Below, piece after piece: positions 16,648 to 25,042 of a stretch of 41,977 bases of DNA. Under the pieces are notes generated by a model. It was not told where the DNA came from, ran no database searches, and saw only the letters and a program-made list of their open reading frames with translations. Positions within the stretch are counted from its first letter, which is position 1. The number at the start of each line of letters is the position of its first letter. This stretch comes from RGIG3513 sp045658985 (lineage in GTDB: Bacteria > Bacillota > Clostridia > Oscillospirales > Butyricicoccaceae). The translations under genes were made by a program, and so were the position numbers. The stretch covers positions 1 through 41,977 of the forward strand of contig JAZOWC010000037.1 in assembly GCA_045658985.1 (NCBI GenBank), read 5' to 3'.

Positions 16648-17145
16648 TTAACGATCTTCTTCGAGGTCTTCTTCGTCTTCCTTATCGAGGAGCTCGCTGT
16701 AGTCAAACTCAAGCTCTTCGCCGCAAGCAGGGCACTTCATACCGCCTTCTGCCAGCATATCCTCGTCAAGAACGATCTTCTCGTCGCAGGTGGGGCAAAC
16801 GAGCTCATAGAAAATCTCGTCACAGTCATCGCAATCGCAATCGTCATCGTCGCAGCAATCACAATCACAGTCATCTTCGCAGCATTCGTCAACGATCTCA
16901 TAGAGCTCATCAATGCTCTCATCAATCTCGTCAAATGCTACTTCGTATTCATCCATTGCATCCTCAATTGCATCCAGTTCTTCGTGGATGGTCTCGGTCT
17001 GCATCTCGAGATCAGCAAGCTCAAGAGCGATATCATTAACAACGTCAACGATAGCGGCAAACAGCTTGCCCTCGTTAGTGTTCTGGTCAAAGTTCATACC
17101 CTCAAGGAGACCCTTGAGATATGCGGTCTTTTCGGTAATAGTCAT
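16648..17145 (-). CDS. CD1247-type acidic protein with Cys/Asp patch and zinc ribbon
   Basis: A 165-residue, very acidic cytoplasmic protein. Residues 1-80 match the CD1247 N-terminal domain known from Clostridia (start MTITEKTAYLKGLLEG), which looks like a helical, possibly coiled-coil segment. Residues 88-108 hold nine cysteines interleaved with aspartates. A four-cysteine zinc ribbon follows (C117, C120, C138, C141), then a strongly acidic tail. No biochemical role is known for the family; the patch looks able to bind metal, which is inference. AAGGAGA lies before the ATG. It follows efp by 27 nt and ends before a terminator, forming a two-gene unit with efp. Confidence 0.8.
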   Translation of the reverse strand: MTITEKTAYLKGLLEGMNFDQNTNEGKLFAAIVDVVNDIALELADLEMQTETIHEELDAIEDAMDEYEVAFDEIDESIDELYEIVDECCEDDCDCDCCDDDDCDCDDCDEIFYELVCPTCDEKIVLDEDMLAEGGMKCPACGEELEFDYSELLDKEDEEDLEEDR

Positions 17146-17172
17146 AATAATCTCCTTTCCCTAAGGCAAAGA

Positions 17173-17736
17173 TTAGTCCTTTGCTCTTTCGAGGTACTCA
17201 CCGGTACGGGTGTCGATACGGATTCTCTCACCCTCATTGATAAAGAGAGGTACTCTGACGACAGCGCCGGTCTCGACAGTTGCAGCCTTGGTAACGTTGG
17301 TTGCAGTGTCGCCCTTGACGCCGGGCTCGGTCTCGGTAACAGTCAGAACAACAAACAGAGGAGGCTCGATGCCGAAAACGTTACCCTTGTAGGACAGAAC
17401 CTTAACGTTCATGTTCTCGGTAACAAACTTGAAGCCGTCGGACAGCTTGTCGGCATTGAGAGGCATCTGCTCGTATGTCTCTGTATCCATAAAGTAGTAA
17501 AGATCACCATCGTTGTAGAGATACTGCATCTCTCTTCTCTCGATGACAGCATTCTCAAACTTATCGGTAGGGTTGAAGCTGCGCTCAACAACAGAACCGG
17601 TGATTACGTTACGGTACTTTGTACGAACGAAAGCTGCACCCTTGCCGGGCTTAACATGCTGGAACTCAACGACCTGAAGAACGTTGCCGTCCATCTCAAA
17701 AGTTACGCCATTTCTAAAATCGCCTGCAGTTATCAT
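17173..17736 (-). CDS. efp: Elongation factor P
   Basis: Binds the ribosome between P and E sites and rescues stalling at polyproline. The 187-residue protein has the three-beta-barrel length of the family; the tip loop is KPGKGAAF with the Lys near residue 32 in the position that is modified in some bacteria. The C-terminal signature is RVPLFINEGERIRIDTRTGEYLER (shown in part: GERIRIDTRTGEY). No EpmA or EpmB gene is present here. The ribosome binding site AGGGGG is about 11 nt from the ATG, longer than usual. A promoter is visible at 17773-17801. An M24 aminopeptidase gene upstream is the common Firmicute neighbour of efp. Confidence 0.97.
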   Translation of the reverse strand: MITAGDFRNGVTFEMDGNVLQVVEFQHVKPGKGAAFVRTKYRNVITGSVVERSFNPTDKFENAVIERREMQYLYNDGDLYYFMDTETYEQMPLNADKLSDGFKFVTENMNVKVLSYKGNVFGIEPPLFVVLTVTETEPGVKGDTATNVTKAATVETGAVVRVPLFINEGERIRIDTRTGEYLERAKD

Positions 17737-17772
17737 AATTATTCAATCCCCCTGACATAATTTAACATACTA

Positions 17773-17801
17773 ATGTTACCACATCTTATTCAGATTTGCA
17801 A
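17773..17801 (-). promoter_or_regulatory. Putative sigma-A promoter for efp
   Basis: TTGCAA (complement of 17796-17801) and TAACAT (complement of 17773-17778) with a 17-nt spacer, in the 74-nt gap between the aminopeptidase stop and the efp start. No clear terminator precedes it, so read-through from the aminopeptidase operon is possible too. Confidence 0.55.
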
Positions 17802-17810
17802 GCATAAGTA

Positions 17811-18884
17811 TTACAATATAATAAGATTTTTTGTGTATTCGGTCAAATTAATTTTGTTATCATCCTCAAAATAAAGCATATCCTCTATTCTGACACCAAA
17901 CTTACCCGGCAGATATATTCCCGGCTCGATAGTTATAACGTGACCGTTTTCTATATTGTCTTTTGACCTTGTGGAAACTGAAGGAGCTTCGTGTATCTCA
18001 ATTCCTACACCATGTCCTGTGCTGTGACCGAAATACTGTCCGTATCCTGATTTGGTAATAACATTCCTTGCTGCCGCATCAACATCTTTGAGAGGCATAC
18101 CGATATTTGCCTTTTCGATTGCAGCAAGGTTAGCATTCAGGACGATATCGTAGACCTTCTTCATCTCATCGGTCGGCTGTCCCACGGCAACCGTACGGGT
18201 CATGTCCGAGCGATAACCATTAACTGTTGCACCAAAGTCAAAGGTTATAAAATCACCTTTTTGAATGATATTATCTCCCGGTACGCCATGAGGCATACTG
18301 GTTTTGCTGCCCGATATAAGTATCGTATTAAAGGCGGGCATCTCAGAGCCTTTGACGGTCATGAGATACTCGAGCCTTGCTCGGTATATATTCTCCGTTG
18401 CGCCGGGTCTGATCTCTCCAAGAAGAGTATCAAAAGCTTCTTCTGCTATACGTTGGGCCTTCTTTATGTACTCGGCCTCAACCGGAGTTTTGTGGGATCT
18501 TAGATTTTTCAAAACAAAGGATGCAGCTGCAAGCATAGGATCAAAAACTTCACAAGCACTGCTATGCTCTGAGACCGTCATATAGGCATCCTCAAATCCA
18601 AGAACCTTGATGTTAAAGAGTTCGCACAACTGATTGATGTGCCGAAAATAATTATTTCCTTCTACGGTAGATACATCAAATCCTCGTTTCGTGACAATAT
18701 CCCTAGCAGATTCAATATATCTAGAGTCTGTAAAGCAATACGCCTTTTCATCTTTGGTAACAAAAGCCACGCCTTCTATGCCGGGCATTCCCGTTATATA
18801 TGCAAGTGAAACATCACTTGTTATAAGCATTGCATCCATATCGGCTGCAAGCAATCCTGCCGCAAGATCCCTGATCACGTTCAT
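17811..18884 (-). CDS. M24 family metallopeptidase, Xaa-Pro aminopeptidase-like
   Basis: A 357-residue creatinase/aminopeptidase-P fold peptidase that removes N-terminal residues next to proline. Residues 1-125 form the creatinase N-terminal domain; the M24 catalytic domain follows with the five metal ligands: two Asp in FDFGATVNGYRSDMTRT, His in STGHGVGIEIHEAP, Glu in TIEPGIYLPG and Glu in FGVRIEDM. Length is typical of the short (PepQ/YqhT-type) aminopeptidases found beside efp. Its ATG overlaps the stop of the upstream TIM-barrel gene by 4 nt (ATGA). Confidence 0.93.
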   Translation of the reverse strand: MNVIRDLAAGLLAADMDAMLITSDVSLAYITGMPGIEGVAFVTKDEKAYCFTDSRYIESARDIVTKRGFDVSTVEGNNYFRHINQLCELFNIKVLGFEDAYMTVSEHSSACEVFDPMLAAASFVLKNLRSHKTPVEAEYIKKAQRIAEEAFDTLLGEIRPGATENIYRARLEYLMTVKGSEMPAFNTILISGSKTSMPHGVPGDNIIQKGDFITFDFGATVNGYRSDMTRTVAVGQPTDEMKKVYDIVLNANLAAIEKANIGMPLKDVDAAARNVITKSGYGQYFGHSTGHGVGIEIHEAPSVSTRSKDNIENGHVITIEPGIYLPGKFGVRIEDMLYFEDDNKINLTEYTKNLIIL

Positions 18885-19738
18885 TTGAGTTTTGCCCTTT
18901 CATTATATATTTGTTTGAGTCTAAGCGCGTCTTGTGCCTGAGTGCCTGCAGATTCACATATTACTGTAGGATACATACCTTTGTCATACATCAATGATAT
19001 GAGGCCGGGATCCGGACCATACTCGTTATTATCAAATGTCAGGTGCCTCACCTCGCCTTTTGCTGAATATTCGATGCGGCTGAAATGCACATGCATCCTC
19101 GATGCGCGCTCGTAACCCAGCCCATCCTTGATCTTGTCTATAACGGCACCAAAAGACTCCTCATCCGATACTCCGCCGATGGTTCTTGCATTGAGATGCC
19201 CGAAATCTATGCACGGAATGAGTCTGTCATCGTATCTGCAAATTGTAATAACCTCGTCAAGATCACCGAGCACATTCAGCTTGCCCATTGTCTCGATGCA
19301 CAGAGATATACCGCCAAAACCACCCTCATCCATAGCGTTAAGTGCATTGGAAAGGTTTAGCAGAGTGTTATGCATGGCTTCCTCGCGGGTTTTTCCGGAT
19401 AAACCGCCGCAATGTACCACTATGCGTTCTGCGCCCATATGCGATGCCGCATTGCACGACTGTAAAATATAGTTGACGTTCTTGGTCTTTCGCTCTTCTT
19501 CCCCACTCGACAGATTGATATAGTAAGGAGAGTGCACAGACAGCGTTATACCATACTGCTTAGCTGCTGCGCCCAATGCCCGGGCTGTTTCATCACTGAT
19601 ATTAACCCCCCGACCGCATTGATACTCAAATGCATCGAGTCCCATGTTGTGCAGGTATTCAGGCATATATATGCTGGATTTATAATTCTTTGTAAAGTTT
19701 TCTTCGCTGCCTGCGGGGCCAAATAAAGCCTTTTTCAT
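18881..19738 (-). CDS. AP endonuclease family 2 / xylose-isomerase-like TIM-barrel protein
   Basis: A 285-residue protein of the endonuclease IV fold, which in true Nfo cuts DNA at abasic sites with three zinc ions. Most ligand motifs are kept: SVHSPY (His), IVVHCGG (His), CIETMGK (Glu), IDFGHLNAR (Asp and His), MHVHFS (His) and CESAG (Glu). The Asp-x-His pair that follows MHVHFS in Nfo is replaced by VRH, so the metal site may differ. It could be an Nfo-like repair enzyme or a related sugar isomerase-like protein; the first is more likely. It overlaps yqeG and the aminopeptidase gene by 4 nt each, one tight operon. Confidence 0.8.
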   Translation of the reverse strand: MKKALFGPAGSEENFTKNYKSSIYMPEYLHNMGLDAFEYQCGRGVNISDETARALGAAAKQYGITLSVHSPYYINLSSGEEERKTKNVNYILQSCNAASHMGAERIVVHCGGLSGKTREEAMHNTLLNLSNALNAMDEGGFGGISLCIETMGKLNVLGDLDEVITICRYDDRLIPCIDFGHLNARTIGGVSDEESFGAVIDKIKDGLGYERASRMHVHFSRIEYSAKGEVRHLTFDNNEYGPDPGLISLMYDKGMYPTVICESAGTQAQDALRLKQIYNERAKLK

Positions 19739-20223
19739 TTATTCTTTTCTCTCCAGAATATTTTTTCGAGCATATGTCTGGGATGATAGTACCACAGATA
19801 TGTGTCCATAGAATTAACAAGCAGACCTTTCATCCCGCATCTTGCCGCACCAAACATATCGGTAAATATCTGATCACCGACAGCGGCTATCTGACTATGA
19901 GGCAATCCAAGTGACTTTGCAGCGTTGATAAAACCGTTTTTTTGAGGTTTGTGGGCCAGATAAGTCCAATCGGCGCCAATGCTTTCGGCAAACCCCTTGA
20001 CCCTCTCGGGATGCTTGTTGTTGGACAGTACGTAGATCAGTATACCGTTATTTTTCAGGCTGTTGATCCATTTGATAACATCTTCCCGGGGGTATTTATC
20101 CTTTGTACGCATCAGCGTGCCGTCAATATCCAGCAACACGCCTCTTATTCCCATAGCACGAAGTTCCTCGGGAATAATCTTTTTAACATCGTCATATATT
20201 TTGTAGGGGTACGGCAGAACCAT
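19735..20223 (-). CDS. yqeG: YqeG family HAD IIIA-type phosphatase
   Basis: A 162-residue HAD-like phosphatase of the YqeG family, widespread in Firmicutes with an uncharacterised substrate. Motif I is LLDIDGTLM near residue 30, motif II VLSNN near 66, and the later motifs are HKPQK and VGDQIFTDMFGA. AAAGGAT lies before the ATG. It is the first gene of a three-gene run with the TIM-barrel protein and the aminopeptidase, each overlapping by 4 nt. Confidence 0.93.
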   Translation of the reverse strand: MVLPYPYKIYDDVKKIIPEELRAMGIRGVLLDIDGTLMRTKDKYPREDVIKWINSLKNNGILIYVLSNNKHPERVKGFAESIGADWTYLAHKPQKNGFINAAKSLGLPHSQIAAVGDQIFTDMFGAARCGMKGLLVNSMDTYLWYYHPRHMLEKIFWREKNK

Positions 20224-20255
20224 ATCTAATCATCCTTTATTATGAACTGTGTACT

Positions 20256-20285
20256 ATTTTAACATATATCCCCTATCCATAACAA
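20256..20285 (-). promoter_or_regulatory. Possible promoter for yqeG
   Basis: TTGTTA (complement of 20280-20285) and TAAAAT (complement of 20256-20261) with an 18-nt spacer, in the 76-nt gap between the divergent yqeG and the + strand GH18-like gene. No equally clear promoter could be found for the + strand gene in this gap. Confidence 0.45.
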
Positions 20286-20299
20286 GAGGAGAACAGCAA

Positions 20300-21073
20300 A
20301 TGAATGAAACTTTAAGAAAGTATATTGTTACATACCCATCAGACATCAAAACAAATCAGTCACACCCTTTTCCTTGTGTGCAAATGATATACAGAATCAG
20401 TGATTCGGGAATGCTTCAAAGAATACCCAGTTATTCATCCCAAAACAGAAATATTATGGGAATATCTGACAACACCGGTCTCAAAAACTGCGACTCAGAC
20501 AGAATATCCAGAGATATAGTTGCAGAATACATCAGACGTGGCTATGCCGGTATTGTTCTGAATTTTGAATTGGAGAATACCGATCTTGACAAGCTGGAAA
20601 AAATCTGCACCTACATGTCACAGAAAAAGATAAACTACTTTCTCCCTATAGAGTTGGCACAGATGTCAGCTGATGCAAAAATAATCGTACCTTCCTCTAT
20701 AAGCGGCGGATCCATCTCACAGATGCTGAAAATGCTTACCGACAAATACCCTCCCCACAGAATTTGCCTGGAATTGGTTAAAACCTGCAGCGATTTTGAT
20801 ATGCCATCTTATAAGCCTGATGGCACGTCAATATCCGCAGATCGTCTCAAGGAGCTTATGACAACACACGATGCACAAAGCTTCTTTTCGTCCGAACTGG
20901 GATGCAAATATTTTACATACAGAGAAAACGGCAATGCACATTTTGTGCTATATGATGATTACGAAACAGCAGCCTATAAGATCCGATTGGCTCAGGCATC
21001 CGGATTTTACGGCGTATTCATGGTATACTCTCAATGGAGCGACAGCCTGAACGTCATATTAAACCAAAAATAA
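20300..21073 (+). CDS. Hypothetical protein, degenerate GH18-like barrel
   Basis: A 257-residue cytoplasmic protein that I do not recognise as a named family. Two segments resemble family-18 glycosidase barrels of the spore YaaH/chitinase kind: GYAGIVLNFELEN (residues 81-93), where GH18 has DGxDxDxE, and YDDYETAAYKIRLAQASGF with GVFMVYSQW (218-246), like the GH18 'D..S...K...A...GL.G...W' ending. The catalytic aspartates are changed, with only the final Glu (E90) kept. No signal peptide or LysM repeat. GAGGAGA precedes ATG 20300. It is a lone + gene between - operons and ends at a bidirectional terminator. Function unknown. Confidence 0.75.
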   Translation: MNETLRKYIVTYPSDIKTNQSHPFPCVQMIYRISDSGMLQRIPSYSSQNRNIMGISDNTGLKNCDSDRISRDIVAEYIRRGYAGIVLNFELENTDLDKLEKICTYMSQKKINYFLPIELAQMSADAKIIVPSSISGGSISQMLKMLTDKYPPHRICLELVKTCSDFDMPSYKPDGTSISADRLKELMTTHDAQSFFSSELGCKYFTYRENGNAHFVLYDDYETAAYKIRLAQASGFYGVFMVYSQWSDSLNVILNQK

Positions 21074-21109
21074 AAAGAGTTTGCGTGAAAGCCTCACGCA
21101 AACTCTTTT
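21072..21109. terminator. Bidirectional terminator between the GH18-like gene and ileS
   Basis: A perfect 16-bp stem AAAAGAGTTTGCGTGA/TCACGCAAACTCTTTT with a 5-nt loop; the arms themselves carry the A and T runs. It sits between convergent stops (21073 on + and 21126 on -), so it serves both. Confidence 0.9.
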
Positions 21110-21125
21110 GTCTGTTAAGTTTAAA

Positions 21126-23918
21126 TTACAGCTTGGATACAACTGCTGCACATCTTACGCAGAGTGTGGGATGATCACTGTTTTCGCCAACAGTCTCACT
21201 ATAGCACCAGCAGCGGTCACACTTGCCGCCGGAAGCAGTCTCAACAGAAGCATATACCTCTGTGTTGCTTGCACACTGCTTGCCGTTTGTACCTGCTTTG
21301 ACTTCTACCTGAGATACGATCAGCATGGTCTTGAGAGTCTCAGCCTGAGCCTTGATCTCGTCAATCACGCTGTCGCCGCACTCGAGTACGACCTTTGCCT
21401 CAAGAGGCTTGCCGATCTTCTTCTCAGCTCTTGCAACTTCAAGAACAGAGTTGATGTCATCACGCAGTGCGATAAGCTTATCCCACTTTGCCATCTGATC
21501 ATCGGTAAGCATATATTCGTTGAAGTCTTTGTTGAAGTAGTTGAGGATAATATGGCGCTTGTCGTCGGTATCCTTGTGAGGCATGACCTGCCAGATCTCG
21601 TCAGAAGTAAATGCCAGAACGGGAGCAAACAGCTTGGTCATAGAATCAAGGATGATATAGATTGCGGTCTGAGCGCTGCGGCGGCTGAGGCCGTTTCTCT
21701 CATCGCAGTACAGTCTGTCCTTGATAACATCGAGATAGAAGTTGGACATCTCAACAACGCAGAAATTATTGATAGCGTGGATAGCGGGGTGATACTCGAA
21801 CTCATCATATGCAGCCAGAACACGCTTGGTCAGATCGTCAAGCTTGGTGATTGCCCAGCGATCGAGCTCTACCATGTCCTTGCCCTCAACCAGATTGTTG
21901 GGATCAAATCCGTCCAGGTTGCCGAGAATGTAGCGGCAGGTATTACGGATCTTGAGGTAGACCTGAGTAAGCTGCTTGAATATAGTATCGGATACTCTGA
22001 CGTCTACGTGGTAATCGCTGCATGCAGCCCACAGACGGAGCAGATCGGCACCGTACTTGTTGATGATTTCTTCGGGAGCCATGGAGTTGCCCAGAGACTT
22101 ATGCATAGCCTTGCCCTCTCCGTCAACAACCCAGCCGTGGGTCAGAACGGTCTTGTAGGGAGCGCCGCCGCCCAGAGCACCTACTGCAGCGAGCAGAGAG
22201 CTCTGGAACCATCCTCTGTACTGGTCAGCGCCTTCGATATAAACATCTGCAGGCCACTCGTCTGCGTTGTCGCGAAGCAGGCTTGCGATATTGGTGGAGC
22301 CGGAGTCGAACCAGCAGTCGAGGGTATCGGTCTCCTTCTCAAAGTGCTTGCCGCCGCAGTGGGGACATACAAAGCCTTCGGGCAGGAGCTTGTCCTCATC
22401 ATGCAGATACCATGCGTTGGAGCCTTCCTTGGCAAACAGACCTGCGATATGCTCAATGGTCTCGTCGTTGCAGATGGGCTTTCCGCACTCTTTGCAGTAA
22501 ATTACGGGAATAGGCAGACCCCAGCGACGCTGACGGGAGATACACCAGTCGGCACGCTCACGGATCATGCTGGTGATTCTGTCCTCGCCCCAAGCAGGCA
22601 GCCAGCGAACGGTGCTGCATGCCTTTACTGCGTCTTCCTTGAATGCCTCAACAGAGCAGAACCACTGAGGGGTTGCACGGAAGATAATGGGGTTTTTGCA
22701 TCTCCAGCAGTGAGGATAGCTATGGACGATCTCTTTGCTTGCAAACAGAGCGCCGGTCTCCTTCAGATGCTTGAGAATAGCATCGTTGGATTCATCAAAC
22801 TTCATGCCTGCAAACATGCCTGCATCTTCGGTCTGATAGCCCTTGTCATCAACGGGAACAAGCAGAGGCAGATTGTACTTTCTGCCGGTGATATTATCTT
22901 CTGCACCAAAGCCGGGAGCGGTATGAACGCAGCCGGTACCGTCTTCCATGGTAACATAGTCAGCCAGAACGAGCAGACTGTCTCTGTCAAGGAAGGGATG
23001 CTGTGCAGTCATATACTCAAAGAAATTACCGTCAAAACGCTCGACGATCTCGTAGCTGTCGATACCGCCGGTCTTCATTGTTGTCTCGGCGAGAGCTTCT
23101 GCAACAATGTACATCTCACCGTTTGCGGCCTTGATGAGCACGTAGCTTTCAACGGGATTGAGAGCGATTGCAAGGTTGCCGGGCAGAGTCCAGGTGGTGG
23201 TGGTCCAAATGATGAAATTCATCTTGGTGATATCACCATACTTGCCCAGTTTGCCCAGATCATTCTTGATGGCAAACTTGACAAAGATAGATGCACAAGG
23301 CTCATCCTTGTACTCGATCTCAGCTTCTGCAAGTGCGGTCTCATCATGGGTACACCAGTAAACAGGCTTGAGGCCCTTGTAGATATAACCCTTCTTGTAC
23401 ATTGCGCCGAAGACTTTGACTTCCTCAGCCTCAAAGCCGGGATCCATAGTCAGGTAAGGATGCTCCCAATCTGCAAGAACACCGAGACGCTTGAACTGCT
23501 CCATCTGGATCTCAACAAAGTTCTGTGCAAAATCCTGGCAGGCGTTTCTGAACTCAGCGACAGACATATTCTTCTGGTCGATCTTGTTCTTCTTGATGAT
23601 AGCGCTCTCAATGGGCATACCGTGGTTATCCCAGCCGGGAACGTAGGGAGTCTGGTAGCCGTCCATGGCCTTATGTCTGTTCATAAAGTCCTTGAGGGAC
23701 TTGTTGAGAGCATGTCCCATATGGATATTACCGTTGGAGAACGGAGGGCCGTCGTGCAGAATGAACTTGGGCTTGTCTGCGTTCTTTTCAAGCATGAGCT
23801 TGTAAACTTCTTTCTCCTCCCAATCCTTCAGAAAACCGGGCTCACGCTGAGGCAGTGCTGCTCTCATCGCAAATTCGGTTTTGGGAAGATTGATAGTGCT
23901 GTTGTAATCCTGAGCCAT
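21126..23918 (-). CDS. ileS: Isoleucyl-tRNA synthetase
   Basis: Charges tRNA-Ile. The 930-residue class I enzyme has the HIGH motif as HMGH in GPPFSNGNIHMGHALNK (near residue 65), the connective editing domain, the KMSKS-loop as GKAMHKSLGN (near 600), the anticodon-binding domain, and a C-terminal zinc finger with CDRCWCY and CVRCA. The C-terminal zinc finger and length place it in the common bacterial type (IleS1). It lies 17 nt after divIVA with no room for a T-box leader, so it is transcribed with the division genes. The divIVA-ileS neighbourhood is usual in Firmicutes. Confidence 0.98.
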   Translation of the reverse strand: MAQDYNSTINLPKTEFAMRAALPQREPGFLKDWEEKEVYKLMLEKNADKPKFILHDGPPFSNGNIHMGHALNKSLKDFMNRHKAMDGYQTPYVPGWDNHGMPIESAIIKKNKIDQKNMSVAEFRNACQDFAQNFVEIQMEQFKRLGVLADWEHPYLTMDPGFEAEEVKVFGAMYKKGYIYKGLKPVYWCTHDETALAEAEIEYKDEPCASIFVKFAIKNDLGKLGKYGDITKMNFIIWTTTTWTLPGNLAIALNPVESYVLIKAANGEMYIVAEALAETTMKTGGIDSYEIVERFDGNFFEYMTAQHPFLDRDSLLVLADYVTMEDGTGCVHTAPGFGAEDNITGRKYNLPLLVPVDDKGYQTEDAGMFAGMKFDESNDAILKHLKETGALFASKEIVHSYPHCWRCKNPIIFRATPQWFCSVEAFKEDAVKACSTVRWLPAWGEDRITSMIRERADWCISRQRRWGLPIPVIYCKECGKPICNDETIEHIAGLFAKEGSNAWYLHDEDKLLPEGFVCPHCGGKHFEKETDTLDCWFDSGSTNIASLLRDNADEWPADVYIEGADQYRGWFQSSLLAAVGALGGGAPYKTVLTHGWVVDGEGKAMHKSLGNSMAPEEIINKYGADLLRLWAACSDYHVDVRVSDTIFKQLTQVYLKIRNTCRYILGNLDGFDPNNLVEGKDMVELDRWAITKLDDLTKRVLAAYDEFEYHPAIHAINNFCVVEMSNFYLDVIKDRLYCDERNGLSRRSAQTAIYIILDSMTKLFAPVLAFTSDEIWQVMPHKDTDDKRHIILNYFNKDFNEYMLTDDQMAKWDKLIALRDDINSVLEVARAEKKIGKPLEAKVVLECGDSVIDEIKAQAETLKTMLIVSQVEVKAGTNGKQCASNTEVYASVETASGGKCDRCWCYSETVGENSDHPTLCVRCAAVVSKL

Positions 23919-23935
23919 AATTCTTTATCTCCTAA

Positions 23936-24757
23936 TCAATCTTGATTTTTATAATTCTTACCAAATTTCAGTTCGGAAAAGGTAAAGCGAGGTTTGCGAG
24001 CGATCTCTTCTTCCTCTTCTTCCTCTTCCCCATCGTCATCCTCAAAATCTTCGGATTTTTCTTCTCGTATGACTGTAATGTCAAATAACTTGCCGTTGTC
24101 CTCAGTTTCCTCTGCGACAGGATCTTCGTCTGATTCCGTTTCTTCCACAGTGATATTAATTTCAATGGTAGGTTCTTCGACCTCATCCATCTCTATGTTA
24201 ACAAGCTGGGGTTCAACAGAGATATTGTCGGGCAGTTCGATCTCAAAGCTATCAGCTTTTGTCTGGTATGCATTCTGTGCCACAGACCTGCTGATGATCT
24301 CATCGATCTCCTTGTTCTCTGTCTTGGAAATATCTTCTGCTGCTTTGCCAAGCAGAGTTTTTACGCTTTCGGCATAGCACGCACAGATATCACGCATTTC
24401 TTTGAGCCTGAGTGCATTGGCATATATCTCGGTATCAATGGATTCACACTTTTTGCGTGCCTCGAGTTCGGCGTTGTTGATAATTGTCCTCGCCTGCTCG
24501 GTAGCTTTATCCGTGATTTCTTTTGCTGTCTGCTGTGCGGTGTAGAGCGCCTTGCGCATTTCTTCATCCACGGCGCGGTATTCATCGATTTTATCAACGA
24601 GCACACGCATTTTTGCTTTCAGCGCCGCATTTTCTTTGTAAAGCATGGTATAATCGGCAACCAGTTCGTCCAGAAACTTGTCGATCTGAGCCATATCATA
24701 TCCGCCGAACACGGCTTTTTCAAATTTGATATCCTGTATTTCCTGAGGTGTCAGCAT
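23936..24757 (-). CDS. divIVA: DivIVA domain-containing protein
   Basis: A 273-residue protein with the DivIVA/GpsB membrane-targeting N-terminus (start LTPQEIQDIKFEKAVFGGYD and then the IDKFLDELV segment, residues 1-35) followed by coiled coil to about residue 140. DivIVA senses curved membrane at poles and septa and recruits partners in the division or sporulation machinery. The C-terminal half (about 150-273) is acidic and low-complexity, with a run of Glu/Asp near 245, then a basic end; this tail is not part of the conserved domain. GGGGG precedes the ATG. It follows yggT by 15 nt. Confidence 0.92.
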   Translation of the reverse strand: MLTPQEIQDIKFEKAVFGGYDMAQIDKFLDELVADYTMLYKENAALKAKMRVLVDKIDEYRAVDEEMRKALYTAQQTAKEITDKATEQARTIINNAELEARKKCESIDTEIYANALRLKEMRDICACYAESVKTLLGKAAEDISKTENKEIDEIISRSVAQNAYQTKADSFEIELPDNISVEPQLVNIEMDEVEEPTIEINITVEETESDEDPVAEETEDNGKLFDITVIREEKSEDFEDDDGEEEEEEEEIARKPRFTFSELKFGKNYKNQD

Positions 24758-24772
24758 AAATTACCCCCTTGT

Positions 24773-25042
24773 TTATCCAACAATATTTATAATCATAGAA
24801 AGTAAAAAATAAACAGCCAAAAAAGACAGGTCAATAGGCAGACCGTCTGCACCGGGTATCCTGTATATAAGCTCTCTCATCGGCCGGACTACGGGCTCTG
24901 TTATCGACCAGAGTATGTAGTACAATTTGCTATCACGAAGGGACGGAATCCACGACAGTATTGCTGTCGCGATCATGATCCACTGATATACTCTGCAAAA
25001 AGCAACCAGAGTATATCGCAAAACAAATATAATGTTATTCAC
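24773..25042 (-). CDS. YggT family membrane protein
   Basis: An 89-residue protein with two hydrophobic segments (about 5-28 and 68-86) and the YggT-typical middle part, with WIPS, a Pro-rich turn (EPVVRPMRELI) and an LPIDLS segment. YggT proteins are linked to division and osmotic tolerance, but the molecular role is unclear. The start codon is GTG, immediately after the sepF stop with no gap, so translation is coupled. The order sepF-yggT-divIVA is standard for Firmicutes (the ylm cluster); the ylmH gene normally between yggT and divIVA is missing here. Confidence 0.88.
   Translation of the reverse strand: MNNIIFVLRYTLVAFCRVYQWIMIATAILSWIPSLRDSKLYYILWSITEPVVRPMRELIYRIPGADGLPIDLSFLAVYFLLSMIINIVG

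Noticed and set aside
23919..23935. T-box leader for ileS
   Set aside because: Only 17 nt separate divIVA and ileS, so there is no room for a T-box.
21081..23945. A 954-codon open frame on the + strand lying opposite ileS
   Set aside because: It is a shadow of ileS: no ribosome binding site, no recognisable domain, and codon-phase composition explained by the ileS frame, whose product carries all synthetase motifs.
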